From NCBI RefSeq assembly GCF_036014015.1, contig NZ_CP107905.1, positions 1 through 64,000 of the forward strand: a stretch of DNA of 64,000 nucleotides. Reading direction: 5' to 3'. The notes beneath the pieces were generated by a model. The model did no database searches. It was given only the letters and a program-made list of their open reading frames with translations, and had not been told where the DNA came from. Source of the DNA: Streptomyces sp. NBC_00457. GTDB lineage: Bacteria; Actinomycetota; Actinomycetes; Streptomycetales; Streptomycetaceae. The position numbers and the translations under genes were made by a program. Shown here piece by piece: positions 7,844 through 15,560 of this stretch (positions are counted from its first letter, which is position 1; every line of letters begins with the position of its first letter).

Positions 7844-7886
7844 CAGGTCAGGGGTGGGTTCCCCTTAAACCAATTGACACTATTAT
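7844..7886 (+). promoter_or_regulatory. Promoter module copy 4
   Basis: Box 7844-7863 differs from consensus only at the end (TTCCC), -35 TTCCCC (7859-7864), 16-base spacer, -10 TATTAT (7881-7886). The transcript would start with 130 untranslated bases, then tRNA-Ile, so this copy drives a mixed tRNA/mRNA unit. A 10-bp hairpin (7965-7974/7992-8001) lies just before the tRNA. Confidence 0.83.
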
Positions 7887-8019
7887 TAGAAGTCGAGAGC
7901 GGTTGCCGCCCCATCGGGTCCCGTCCAGCCTCCGCAGACCCTCCCAGCCCGGCCCCCAGAACGAGGCCGCGCCCCGCCCGACCGGGCCGAAGGGCGCGGC
8001 CCTCACAACCGCACACCGA

Positions 8020-8093
8020 GGTGCTGTAGCTCAGTTGGTAGAGCGCGGATCTTATAAGTCTTGAGGTCGTGGGTTCGAGTCCCGCCAGCACTA
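8020..8093 (+). tRNA. tRNA-Ile (anticodon UAU), divergent
   Basis: A cloverleaf can be drawn: acceptor 8020-8026/8086-8092 (seven pairs, first G-T), D arm GCTC/GAGC, T arm GTGGG/CCCGC with loop TTCGAGT. The anticodon loop CTTATAA places TAT at 8053-8055, which reads AUA. The anticodon stem is weak (a C-T mismatch and two G-T pairs) and CCA is not encoded. AUA is among the rarest codons in streptomycetes and is normally read by a lysidine-modified CAU tRNA, so an element-borne UAU tRNA is unusual. It lies inside a transcription unit ahead of a protein gene. Confidence 0.75.
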
Positions 8094-8125
8094 CTCCAAC
8101 GCCGTTCCACATGACTGGAGTTGTG

Positions 8126-8557
8126 ATGACCGACACCGAGGTCACCAAGAAACCCGAGACGCCCGCCAACGTGGCGTCTGCCGTCCTGGACGCCATCGAG
8201 GCGCAGCCCAATGTCTTCAGCATGGACCACTGGGCATATCTGCCCGAGGCCCTCCGGCTGGCCCCCGAAGAGGCTCCGGCGTGCGGTTCCCAACTGTGCG
8301 CGGCCGGATGGACGGCGCGCCTCACCGGCTGGACGCTCGTGTCCCTGCCCGACGAGGAACAGACGGAGGTCACCGGCACGGACGACGACGGTGACGAGTA
8401 CGAGACGCTGGCCAGCGTCTACGCGGAGCGAGGCGAGGAGCGCCGCCTGATCTGCGACGTTGCCGCCAAGGCGCTCGGCCTGAAGCCCAACGAGACGTTC
8501 TGGTACGTCGACGCGCCCACCGCCTTGAAGCGGCTGCGCGAGATCGCCGGACGCTGA
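8126..8557 (+). CDS. Hypothetical protein between two tRNA genes
   Basis: A 143-residue protein. ATG at 8126 is chosen because GGAG precedes it closely and longer starts would overlap the tRNA. The segment ACGSQLCAAGW (about residues 55-65) has two cysteines in a pattern seen in short phage and plasmid proteins of unknown function. A DDDGDEYE acidic patch follows, then a helical C-terminus. Co-transcription with the flanking tRNA genes from promoter 4 is likely. Function unknown. Confidence 0.75.
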   Translation: MTDTEVTKKPETPANVASAVLDAIEAQPNVFSMDHWAYLPEALRLAPEEAPACGSQLCAAGWTARLTGWTLVSLPDEEQTEVTGTDDDGDEYETLASVYAERGEERRLICDVAAKALGLKPNETFWYVDAPTALKRLREIAGR

Positions 8558-8593
8558 CCCACCATCACCCGGCCACCGCACCGGCGGCCCCAA

Positions 8594-8662
8594 GCCTGCG
8601 TAGCTCAGCGGTAGAGCGGCTCCACTTGTGGGTGGTCAGGGGTTCAAATCCCCTCGCAGGCA
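8594..8662 (+). tRNA. Aberrant tRNA, probable His (anticodon GUG)
   Basis: Acceptor GCCTGCG/CGCAGGC, D arm GCTC/GAGC and T arm AGGGG/CCCCT with loop TTCAAAT are all perfect. The region between D and T arms is only 20 bases, about three short. It allows a four-pair stem (8622-8625/8632-8635) with a six-base loop TTGTGG, placing GTG at 8628-8630, and a two-base variable region. It lacks the extra 5' G that tRNA-His normally carries. It may be a degenerate tRNA or a tRNA-like element; identity is uncertain. Confidence 0.6.
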
Positions 8663-8693
8663 CGCACCTACCTGACCGCCCCTGGAGGCCGCG

Positions 8694-9986
8694 ATGGCCG
8701 ACACCGTCAGCATCCCGTCCGAAGTCGCCGAGGCGTTCACCGACGCCTGGTGCAACAGCGTCATCACGTCCGACGTCGCCGCCAGCCTCGGATGCACCGA
8801 AGCCGACACCCTCGCCGACGTGCTCCGTGCCCTCGGTGCCGAGCAGGCCGCCGACGAATGGATCGACGCCCACGCCGAGGACGACGAGCCGGGCGACCAC
8901 CACTTTCAGGGGACCGTGCCCGCAGGCGCCTCGCTCGCGGCCGACGGGATGCACTGGAGCCCCGCCCCTGCCGACACCCAGGACGAATCCCTTCAGTCCG
9001 CCCACGAGAAAGGCGTGCACGTGACCCACACACCTCAGCCCTCCCAGTGCAGCCGGGACGAGCCCCACGCTGCTCGATCGTGCGCGGGAGACAGGACACA
9101 CACCGACCGCCAGACCACGCGCCGCGTTCTGCGGCGCGAAGTCGCCGGCACGATCGGCCTGCTCACCGACGAACACGACTTCCGTGCCATGCGGCATTAC
9201 CGCACCTTCGCCTTCGCCGACTTCGCGACCTACCTGGAAGCGGTCGAAGACCTTCTCAGGAGCCGCGCGTCCCAGGGCGCCCACACCACGGTCGCTCACT
9301 TCGACCCGCAGGAGTACGCCGACTTCTGCGCCGACACCGGTCTCGACCCCGACAGCCCGTCCAGCCGCGCCCGCTTCACCGCCGAACTCGCCACCATGGG
9401 CCCGGCCCTCCCGTACGACGGCCAGCCTTTGGCCGACCTGATCCCGGCCCTGGCCGACGAAGCCGTCCGCCAGGCCACTTGGGAGTACGCCTCCATGCTT
9501 CTGGCCCGTCTCGGCGCCTGCACCTGCTGCGGCGAGGACATCGGTCGAACGGCCTTCGCCCGGTCCTCTAGCCTGCTGGCCCGCATCCTCGACACGGCCC
9601 GACCGGGCCACCGACACCTCGTCTGCAGCGTCTCGGCGGCACCCGAAACCCTGGTCGCCGTCCTTCACGCGGACACGGACCCGGACGGCGCGAGCCAGCT
9701 CGACGAGGCCGAGGCCCTCGAATTCACCACGGTCCTCGCCCTCGGTCTGGCGACCGGGAGCCCCGGCGGGCTCGTCGTGCGGACCACCGCCCCGAGCGCC
9801 CCGGACCAGGTCTACGGCTGGCGACTGCGCACAGGAGACTTGCAACCCCTCACCGCGGGCGAGGTCTTCGACGCCTACTGCACCGACGCCGAATCCGGCG
9901 GCCTGGTCTCCCCGGAATCCGACGTCGACTACTGCGTGCCGCCGGACCTCGGGCCGGACGCCACGCCGCCGACCCACCGGCACTGA
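8694..9986 (+). CDS. Multidomain hypothetical protein
   Basis: A 430-residue protein that looks like a fusion of three parts. Residues 1-75 are a small acidic helical domain. Residues 100-130 are a low-complexity linker. Residues 135-300 form a helical region ending in a CTCCGED cysteine patch (about 281-287). Residues 310-430 contain TTAPSAPDQVYGWRLRTGDL, which resembles the C-terminal block of the tandem paralogs at 3320-4280. Start ATG follows TGGAGG, 30 bases after the second tRNA. Last gene of the promoter 4 unit. No known family recognised. Confidence 0.72.
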   Translation: MADTVSIPSEVAEAFTDAWCNSVITSDVAASLGCTEADTLADVLRALGAEQAADEWIDAHAEDDEPGDHHFQGTVPAGASLAADGMHWSPAPADTQDESLQSAHEKGVHVTHTPQPSQCSRDEPHAARSCAGDRTHTDRQTTRRVLRREVAGTIGLLTDEHDFRAMRHYRTFAFADFATYLEAVEDLLRSRASQGAHTTVAHFDPQEYADFCADTGLDPDSPSSRARFTAELATMGPALPYDGQPLADLIPALADEAVRQATWEYASMLLARLGACTCCGEDIGRTAFARSSSLLARILDTARPGHRHLVCSVSAAPETLVAVLHADTDPDGASQLDEAEALEFTTVLALGLATGSPGGLVVRTTAPSAPDQVYGWRLRTGDLQPLTAGEVFDAYCTDAESGGLVSPESDVDYCVPPDLGPDATPPTHRH

Positions 9987-10011
9987 GAGGCCCAGGCACA
10001 CCGTAAACGAG

Positions 10012-10054
10012 CAAGTCAGAGGGGGGTTCACGCCAACTCAACTCACACTATTAT
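10012..10054 (+). promoter_or_regulatory. Promoter module copy 5
   Basis: Box CAAGTCAGAGGGGGGTTCAC (10012-10031; three changes from consensus), -35 TTCACG (10027-10032), 16-base spacer, -10 TATTAT (10049-10054). Confidence 0.82.
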
Positions 10055-10148
10055 GGAGGGTGAGCCCGGGTCGTCGCCGCGCCGGTATCCCACCCGCCAG
10101 GGTGACGGCCCGCCCTCTTCCCCCGTTTCCAGTTCTCAGGAGCTTGCC

Positions 10149-10847
10149 GTGCAAGGGAACCCGATGCCGGTCATCGACTGGTACAGCAACAAGGCCTACC
10201 AGTGCCCGCGTTGCCGCCACGACACGGTCGCGAGCCCCTCCCGCTGGGAGGTGTACACCTGCTGCAACTGCGCCACCCGCTTCGCCCGCTTCCCCCGTCT
10301 GCAACGCCTCCTGCGCCACGTCGGCGTCACCTGCGAGTTCTGCACGGAGCGCCACCCTGTACTCGTCGACGGCGAGCCCTTCGGGTTCCTGCGCTGCCGC
10401 CACAACGGCGTCGGGATGTACACGGAGCATCAGTTCGAGGCGTGGCTGTACGACACGGACGAGTTCGCCGACCACCGCGACCGTGTGCTCTACCGCAGCA
10501 CCCGCGCGAGCCGCGCCGAGGCCATGGCCGACCTCGCCCACTGGCGCAGTATGTTCGGCCCCATCGAGGACGACCTCAGCCCCGTCCTCGCCGTCGTCGC
10601 CGACGAGCAGTGCAACAAGTACGGACCGGACGTGACCGGGGAGCAGCGCGACGCGTTCCGCGACGGCACGCTGGAGGTCTACGGCGTCGGCGCCCTGCGC
10701 GCCTTCACCCCGCCGCACCCCCGGCGCGGGCAGTTCTACGCCGACACCGCCACCTTCACCTGGGGCCTGATCGCCCCGTCCGGCCTGGAAGGCATCTACA
10801 CCAGCGCGGCACCGAAGTCGCTGGCCGCGCACGCACCGCAGCTCTGA
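10149..10847 (+). CDS. Zinc-ribbon protein
   Basis: A 232-residue protein. GTG at 10149 follows AGGAG by six bases; an upstream in-frame ATG at 10053 overlaps the -10 box and is rejected. The N-terminus has CPRC...CCNC (about residues 18-38) and a further CEFC pair near residue 60, consistent with two zinc-binding knuckles. The C-terminal half is alpha/beta without cysteines. Sole gene of the promoter 5 unit. Nucleic-acid binding is likely, function unknown. Confidence 0.75.
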   Translation: MQGNPMPVIDWYSNKAYQCPRCRHDTVASPSRWEVYTCCNCATRFARFPRLQRLLRHVGVTCEFCTERHPVLVDGEPFGFLRCRHNGVGMYTEHQFEAWLYDTDEFADHRDRVLYRSTRASRAEAMADLAHWRSMFGPIEDDLSPVLAVVADEQCNKYGPDVTGEQRDAFRDGTLEVYGVGALRAFTPPHPRRGQFYADTATFTWGLIAPSGLEGIYTSAAPKSLAAHAPQL

Positions 10848-10884
10848 CCTACCGCGCGCGGACGCGCACGCCTCCCCATTTGCG

Positions 10885-10927
10885 CAGGTCAGGGGTGGGT
10901 TCACACCCTCCCCGCTTACACTATTAT
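10885..10927 (+). promoter_or_regulatory. Promoter module copy 6
   Basis: Box 10885-10904 exactly CAGGTCAGGGGTGGGTTCAC, -35 TTCACA (10900-10905), 16-base spacer, -10 TATTAT (10922-10927). A leader hairpin follows (10942-10951 with 10977-10986, 10 perfect pairs). Confidence 0.87.
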
Positions 10928-11013
10928 TAGTAGTGAGCCCGGGGTGCCGTCACCTCCCCCACTTCCTTCACCAGGCGACGGCACCCTCCCCACTTCCAGC
11001 CCCAGGAGTTGCC

Positions 11014-11358
11014 ATGCTTCGAACGCTGCGCCGCGCCCTGCGACCGGCACGTCTGCGCATGCCCGCCCGCCGGTTCGCCGCCGGGATCGCGGAACTGCCG
11101 CCCACCGCGCGCGAAGCACTCGGCACCGACGTCACGGCCGGGGAAGCCATCGCCTACAACCGCGTCCGTGTCGCCACCGCGACCGCCGTCGCCCTCTACC
11201 GCAGCGGATACACGCTGCCGATGACCGACGACGAGCTGGACGACGCGGTGCTCGCCCTGGACTTCCCCTACTCGGTCCCGAGCGCGGAGACCCGCGCGTC
11301 CATCCGTGCCGCGCTCGCCGTCCTGGACGCCGACTACACCGTCACCGTCACCCGCTGA
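11014..11358 (+). CDS. Small basic hypothetical protein
   Basis: A 114-residue protein with a strongly arginine-rich N-terminus (MLRTLRRALRPARLRMPARRF) followed by a helical, moderately acidic body. Start ATG is preceded by AGGAGTTGCC. First of three genes of the promoter 6 unit. The basic leader could bind nucleic acid or membranes; no transmembrane segment is evident. Function unknown. Confidence 0.75.
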   Translation: MLRTLRRALRPARLRMPARRFAAGIAELPPTAREALGTDVTAGEAIAYNRVRVATATAVALYRSGYTLPMTDDELDDAVLALDFPYSVPSAETRASIRAALAVLDADYTVTVTR

Positions 11359-11419
11359 CCAGCTGCCCGCCCCGGCCGTGGGCCGCCCCGACCAGGGCGG
11401 CCCACACGGAAGGAGCCCG

Positions 11420-11659
11420 GTGTTCCTCGTCGTACCCGACCCCGCTCACGGACTCGTCGCCGCCCCGCAGTCCTCTGACGACCTCACACCCGCCACCGAA
11501 CAGTCCCTCGCCGACCAGGGGTTCACCTGGAACAGCGAGATCGAGGCGTACACCCGCCAGACCGGCCACAACCCCGCGGCCGTGGACGACACCGCCGGCA
11601 TGCTGCGCGAGCTCGGCCACTACGTCTTCTCCTCCCACAAGCCGCTGCCCAGGAGCTGA
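11420..11659 (+). CDS. Small hypothetical protein
   Basis: A 79-residue protein. GTG at 11420 is chosen because AAGGAG lies four bases upstream; upstream codons read poorly. The sequence begins VFLVVPDPAHGLVA and has an LTPATEQSLADQGFTWN segment, followed by a helical end. It resembles short phage proteins in which a small beta sheet precedes one helix. Second gene of the promoter 6 unit. Unknown function. Confidence 0.7.
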   Translation: MFLVVPDPAHGLVAAPQSSDDLTPATEQSLADQGFTWNSEIEAYTRQTGHNPAAVDDTAGMLRELGHYVFSSHKPLPRS

Positions 11660-11717
11660 CCGCCGCCCCGGCCGGCCCCCGTCCCGCAACCCTCCCTTGT
11701 GCAGATGGAGTTCCGCC

Positions 11718-12416
11718 ATGTCCCGACGCCGCACCCAGCCGCAGCGGCCCGTCCGGTATGCCGCCGCAGAGCACGAGGGACGCCACCAGGTCGTTGACCA
11801 GCTCCACGGGTACGCGCTCAGCAGCCACGCTACCCGCGCGGCCGCCGAGGAGGCGGTGCACGAGCTGACCACCAACCCGACGGCCGCGATCGAAGCCGTC
11901 GAGGAGCTCGACGCCGCCCAGACGGGCCCGGCCGCCCGCGAGCGCCGGATCCTGCGCCGGTACGGGTACGCCTGGAGCCTGCGCCAGGACGAAATGCTGT
12001 CCCTGCGCGGGGAGTTCAGCCATGACCGACTGGAGACGCTGATCTCCGGCGGCCATCTGGCCATGGTGTTCAGCCCGGCCGGTCTGCCGTACTACACCAC
12101 TCCCGAGCGGTACGCCCAGCTGTCGCCCCGCTGGATACGGGACGGTGACGAGTCGTTCCCGGCCGCCGACGCCGCCCGCCTCGAACGCCCCCGCCCCGCC
12201 CTGGAGTTGCTGCCCGCGCGCAAGCGCTACGAGCCGTGCGAGGCGCACGGGATCAGGCTGTGGCGGTGCCTGATCTGCGGGCCGCGCGAGCGCTTCGAGT
12301 GCCAGTGGGGCGAGTGCACCGCCAACCGCGTCACGGCCTACTGCGAGCGCTGCGTGCGCATGGACCCCCGGCGCACCTTCCCGCTGCCGCCCCGCCGAGA
12401 GCACGACTGGCCGTAA
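11718..12416 (+). CDS. Cysteine-rich hypothetical protein
   Basis: A 232-residue protein with a helical N-terminal two thirds and a cysteine-rich C-terminus: eight cysteines between about residues 173 and 215, in pairs such as CLIC and CERC, consistent with two zinc sites. Start ATG 11718 is preceded by GGAG. Last gene of the promoter 6 unit, ending just before promoter 7. A possible nucleic-acid-binding protein; family not recognised. Confidence 0.75.
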   Translation: MSRRRTQPQRPVRYAAAEHEGRHQVVDQLHGYALSSHATRAAAEEAVHELTTNPTAAIEAVEELDAAQTGPAARERRILRRYGYAWSLRQDEMLSLRGEFSHDRLETLISGGHLAMVFSPAGLPYYTTPERYAQLSPRWIRDGDESFPAADAARLERPRPALELLPARKRYEPCEAHGIRLWRCLICGPRERFECQWGECTANRVTAYCERCVRMDPRRTFPLPPRREHDWP

Positions 12417-12421
12417 AGCGG

Positions 12422-12464
12422 CAGGTCAGGGGTGGGTTCACCTCACCCTGAAAGACACTATTAT
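12422..12464 (+). promoter_or_regulatory. Promoter module copy 7
   Basis: Box 12422-12441 exactly CAGGTCAGGGGTGGGTTCAC, -35 TTCACC (12437-12442), 16-base spacer, -10 TATTAT (12459-12464). CAGGGGTG pairs with CACCCTG in the spacer. Drives the parB-like gene and probably the five genes behind it. Confidence 0.87.
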
Positions 12465-12489
12465 TGATGTTGTTGGTCCTGCGGAACAC

Positions 12490-12523
12490 CCCGTACGGCG
12501 GGGCCGCCGCCCCGCCGTACGGG
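12490..12523 (+). promoter_or_regulatory. 14-bp leader hairpin after promoter 7
   Basis: 12490-12503 is the exact reverse complement of 12510-12523 around a six-base loop. It lies in the leader of the parB-like mRNA, 66 bases before the start codon. Confidence 0.72.
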
Positions 12524-12588
12524 CCCCACCCCGCCGCGCACCCTCAACCGCCCCAATGCGCCGAACAGGCAAGGAGAAGGAGAGCCCC

Positions 12589-14061
12589 ATGGCCACCGCC
12601 GTCTCGACCCAGCCCACCGAACCCGTCACGCACGAGGAGGAAGACGCGCCGCAGATCGTCCTGCTCGACCCGGCGCAGGTGGTGCGTGACGAGCAGAACG
12701 CCCGCGAAACCGACACCGAACCGGACGAGGAGCTGATCGCCTCCGTCAAGGAGATCGGTGTCGAGGAGGCCATCAGTGTCCGGCCCCGGCCCGACGGCAC
12801 GTACGGCGCTTTCAAGGGCTGGCGGCGCGCGCAGGCACAGCAGATCGCCAACGACACCGCCGAACAGGACGGCCGCCAGGTGCGCAGGATCAAGGCGCAC
12901 GTGCGGGAAGACCTGGTTGGCAAGGACGGCTGGACCCGGTTCCTGTCCCTGGTCGAGAACACGCACCGCGAGGAGATGAGCGAGCGCGACATCCTGAAGT
13001 CGCAGGAGCTGGCCCTGATCGACATGAGCGACGTCGAGCGCCGCCGGGCCACCAGGGCTCTCGGCGTCGGCCGGAACGCCGCCAAGCAGGCCAAGGCGGC
13101 GCAGAAGCTCGACGACGCCACCCTTCGCCGGGCAACGGCCGGAGGCATGGACCTGGAGCAGATCGCCCAGCTGGCGGAGGTCGAGAACGTGCGCGGCGCG
13201 GAGCGCCGTTTGCTGCGCGCGCTGGAGCGCGACCGTGAGGAGGGCAACGGCGGGCGCGGCCACTGGGACCAGGAGATGGCGCTGCTCAAGGCCGAGCAGG
13301 CCGACGACGACGCCCGGACCAAGGCCGAGGAAGCCCTCAAGACGGCGGACATCCCGCTGCTGGGGCAGCCGGGGTGGGGGCAGAAGGACACGTCCAAGCC
13401 GCTGGTCGAGCTGACCACCGGGCTGGGCAATCCGCTCACCGAGGACAACCACAGGAACTGCCCCGGCCACAGCGCCCGGCTCGATGACGAGCACCAGCCC
13501 GTGTGGCACTGCTCCGACCCTGCCGCGCACGGTCACAAGGTCCGCCCGCAGCCGAAGAAGCCCAGGACGGAGGAGGACGAGGCCAGGGCGGAGGAGCGCC
13601 GCAAGGTCATCGCCTGCAACCGGGCCTGGAAGGCCGCCGCCGGTCCCCGTCAGGACTTCGTCGCCCGCCTGGTGCGCCAGAAGACCCTGCCGGATGCGGC
13701 CCGCGTCTTCGCGCAGGAGGTCGTGCTCACCCTCCCGTACTTCTACAGCTCCTGGACCGACAAGCACGAGTCCGAGACCGTCGCCCGCTTCCTGGGCATC
13801 AAGGAGCCCGAGCACGCGGACCTGACGGATACGGCGGTGCAGCTGCCCAAGGCACGCGTCGTCAACGCGCTGTTCGCGCACGTCGCCGCCGCCTGCGAGT
13901 ACGACATCCGCGAGCCCAAGACGTGGTCGAACCTCACCGTGCGGCAGGCCCGCTACCTGCTGCTCCTCGAAGCGCTCGGTCAGGACGACAACGGCAGCTA
14001 CCGGCTGTCCGAGGTCGAGGACGAGGCGGTCGCCCGCCACCGGCCCGCCCCCGCCGCCTGA
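12589..14061 (+). CDS. ParB/Spo0J-type N-terminal domain protein
   Basis: A 490-residue protein. Residues 22-90 match the ParB N-terminal nuclease-like domain: IVLLDPAQVVRDEQNAR, ELIASVKEIGV and the GWRRAQA box. Residues 135-190 form a helical HTH-like region (DVERRRATRALGVGRNAAKQA). The long C-terminus is specific to this protein and includes a histidine/cysteine patch (NCPGHSA...WHCSDPAAHGH) that could bind metal. Start ATG follows AAGGAGAAGGAG. No ParA partner is adjacent, so plasmid partition is not implied; orphan ParB-domain proteins occur in conjugative leading regions beside ssb. It could be the regulator of the repeated promoters, which is only a guess. Confidence 0.8.
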   Translation: MATAVSTQPTEPVTHEEEDAPQIVLLDPAQVVRDEQNARETDTEPDEELIASVKEIGVEEAISVRPRPDGTYGAFKGWRRAQAQQIANDTAEQDGRQVRRIKAHVREDLVGKDGWTRFLSLVENTHREEMSERDILKSQELALIDMSDVERRRATRALGVGRNAAKQAKAAQKLDDATLRRATAGGMDLEQIAQLAEVENVRGAERRLLRALERDREEGNGGRGHWDQEMALLKAEQADDDARTKAEEALKTADIPLLGQPGWGQKDTSKPLVELTTGLGNPLTEDNHRNCPGHSARLDDEHQPVWHCSDPAAHGHKVRPQPKKPRTEEDEARAEERRKVIACNRAWKAAAGPRQDFVARLVRQKTLPDAARVFAQEVVLTLPYFYSSWTDKHESETVARFLGIKEPEHADLTDTAVQLPKARVVNALFAHVAAACEYDIREPKTWSNLTVRQARYLLLLEALGQDDNGSYRLSEVEDEAVARHRPAPAA

Positions 14062-14144
14062 CCGAACCTCCCCGCAAGCTCCGGCCGGGCACGCCCCTGC
14101 CCGGCCGGTTCCCCCATCCCCGCGTCACAGAGAGGCGAACCAGC

Positions 14145-14522
14145 ATGACCGTCACCATGGACGAAGTCCTCGACTTCATCGGCCAGTTGCCGGATGCGAT
14201 CAAGGTCTCGAAGGTCCAGGAGGCCTCCGCGAGGCGGCTCCGCGCGATCGACAAGGAGGCGTTCGCCGGACTCGTGGCCGGACGCCGGGCCCGCATCAAC
14301 GAGTCGCTGCGCCCGGCCCTGCTGCGCGGTCTCACCGGCACCGTGCAGGAGCGCAACCGCACCGGCACCCGGGCGGGCTTCCTGCTGGACGAGGAATCCA
14401 CCCGCATCCTGCGCCGCGACCCGCGCAACACCAAGTACCGCATCCCCGAGGACATGACGCGCTTCCGGCTCCCGGGCAGCGGCATCCCCGTCGCCTGCCT
14501 GGACGAGATCGAGGACGACTGA
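14145..14522 (+). CDS. Hypothetical protein
   Basis: A 125-residue basic, mainly helical protein (residues 5-75) with a short C-terminal beta segment (YRIPEDMTRFRLPGSGIPVA). Start ATG follows AGAGAGGCG. It sits 83 bases after the parB-like gene in the promoter 7 unit. No motif identifies a family; the arginine-rich helical part (SARRLRAIDKEAF, AGRRARINES) could bind nucleic acid. Confidence 0.72.
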   Translation: MTVTMDEVLDFIGQLPDAIKVSKVQEASARRLRAIDKEAFAGLVAGRRARINESLRPALLRGLTGTVQERNRTGTRAGFLLDEESTRILRRDPRNTKYRIPEDMTRFRLPGSGIPVACLDEIEDD

Positions 14523-14622
14523 CCGGGCCTGACGGCGCCGCCCCGGCATCGGGGCGGCGCCCGCCACCCGCCGATCAACCGGCCGGGCCCCTCCCAGCCC
14601 GGCCCGCACGTGAAAGGCCGTC

Positions 14623-14955
14623 ATGACTGACCAGCAGGCACCCTCCCCCGGGCCGGACAGCGACGCCCCGGACAGCCCCGTGACCCTCGCCGTGCTGCGC
14701 GACCTGGTCCGGACAGACTGGAAGCACCTGCCCGGAGACACGCTCGTCGTGCTCTCCCAGGACGCCGAGGGCAACCTCTTCTCGCCCTTCTCCTACTACA
14801 CCCGCTCCCGGTACGCGCCGACCCACACCGACCGCCTGGGCGACGTCTACCCGATGCCGGAAGAGCTGAAGGAGGACGAGGACCTGCGCGAGTTGTACGC
14901 GGACCGCATCCCCGACACCGCCGTCCCCGCGCTGGTGCTCTTCCCGCTCGGCTGA
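14623..14955 (+). CDS. Hypothetical acidic protein of a phage/plasmid family
   Basis: A 110-residue protein with a proline- and aspartate-rich leader, then LVRTDWKHLPGDTLVVLSQDAEGNLFSP and a helical acidic segment EELKEDEDLRELY. The motif VVLS.DAEGN..SP recurs in short proteins of actinophages and mobile elements, role unknown. Start ATG follows GTGAAAGG. Third gene of the promoter 7 unit. Confidence 0.72.
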   Translation: MTDQQAPSPGPDSDAPDSPVTLAVLRDLVRTDWKHLPGDTLVVLSQDAEGNLFSPFSYYTRSRYAPTHTDRLGDVYPMPEELKEDEDLRELYADRIPDTAVPALVLFPLG

Positions 14956-15075
14956 GCGAACGCCCACGGGCGGGGGCGCCCGCATCCGGACGCCCCTCGC
15001 CCGCAGGCCGCCAACTCCCCTTTGCCCGGGGCCCTTTTCTGGTCTCGGTATTCACGAAAGCGATGTGTCACCGCC

Positions 15076-15507
15076 ATGTCCGCCCCAGCACTAGCCCCCA
15101 GGGAAGGACCGCAGGCCCCGGTGCTGGTCATCAGCGACAGCACCGACGACGATCCGGTCGGCCTGCGGACGTGCCCGGTCCCCCGCCTGCATCTGCCGTC
15201 GCCCCTTTTCAGCGCCGAGGAGTACCGGCGTGCCCCGCTCGTGCTCCTGGACGACCGCAGCTACAGCGACTTCACGCTCCGCCACGTGCCGCACCGCCGG
15301 GGACTGATCGTCGTCCTGGTCGACCCCGACGACGGCACCATCTACCCCCGGGCCGCCGCCATCGGGGCCGAGGCCGTCATCCGGGCCGGAGACAACCTCA
15401 GCTGGCTGCACCTGCGCCTGCACGACGCCACCGAATGCCGCTACGCCCACTGGGAAGCGCTCCTGGCCGGCGGCCCCGCCGACCCTCCCCCACCGGCCAG
15501 CAACTGA
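15076..15507 (+). CDS. Receiver-like domain similar to the N-terminus of Ssd/TadZ proteins
   Basis: A 143-residue alpha/beta protein. The order PVLVISD, APLVLLDD, GLIVVLVDPDD and AAAIGAEAVIRAGDN looks like the degenerate response-regulator-like domain that precedes the ATPase domain in actinobacterial Ssd/CpaE/TadZ proteins. Here it stands alone, whereas the TadZ-like protein at 58302 in this window lacks such a domain. Start ATG 15076 is the first methionine after a weak ribosome-binding site. The comparison is by pattern only, so confidence is moderate. Confidence 0.62.
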   Translation: MSAPALAPREGPQAPVLVISDSTDDDPVGLRTCPVPRLHLPSPLFSAEEYRRAPLVLLDDRSYSDFTLRHVPHRRGLIVVLVDPDDGTIYPRAAAIGAEAVIRAGDNLSWLHLRLHDATECRYAHWEALLAGGPADPPPPASN

Positions 15508-15560
15508 CGCCGGGCGCCCGGGCCCCGCCGCGCACTCCCGCGATCCGAAGGAACTGACCC

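Noticed and set aside
10053..10148. Upstream ATG start for the zinc-ribbon gene
   Set aside because: The ATG overlaps the -10 box of promoter 5, so it cannot lie on the transcript; GTG 10149 has AGGAG at proper distance.
12589..14061. Plasmid partition system
   Set aside because: No ParA partner or centromere-like iterons lie beside the ParB-domain gene; the only ParA-type gene is the TadZ-like one in the pilus operon 45 kb away.
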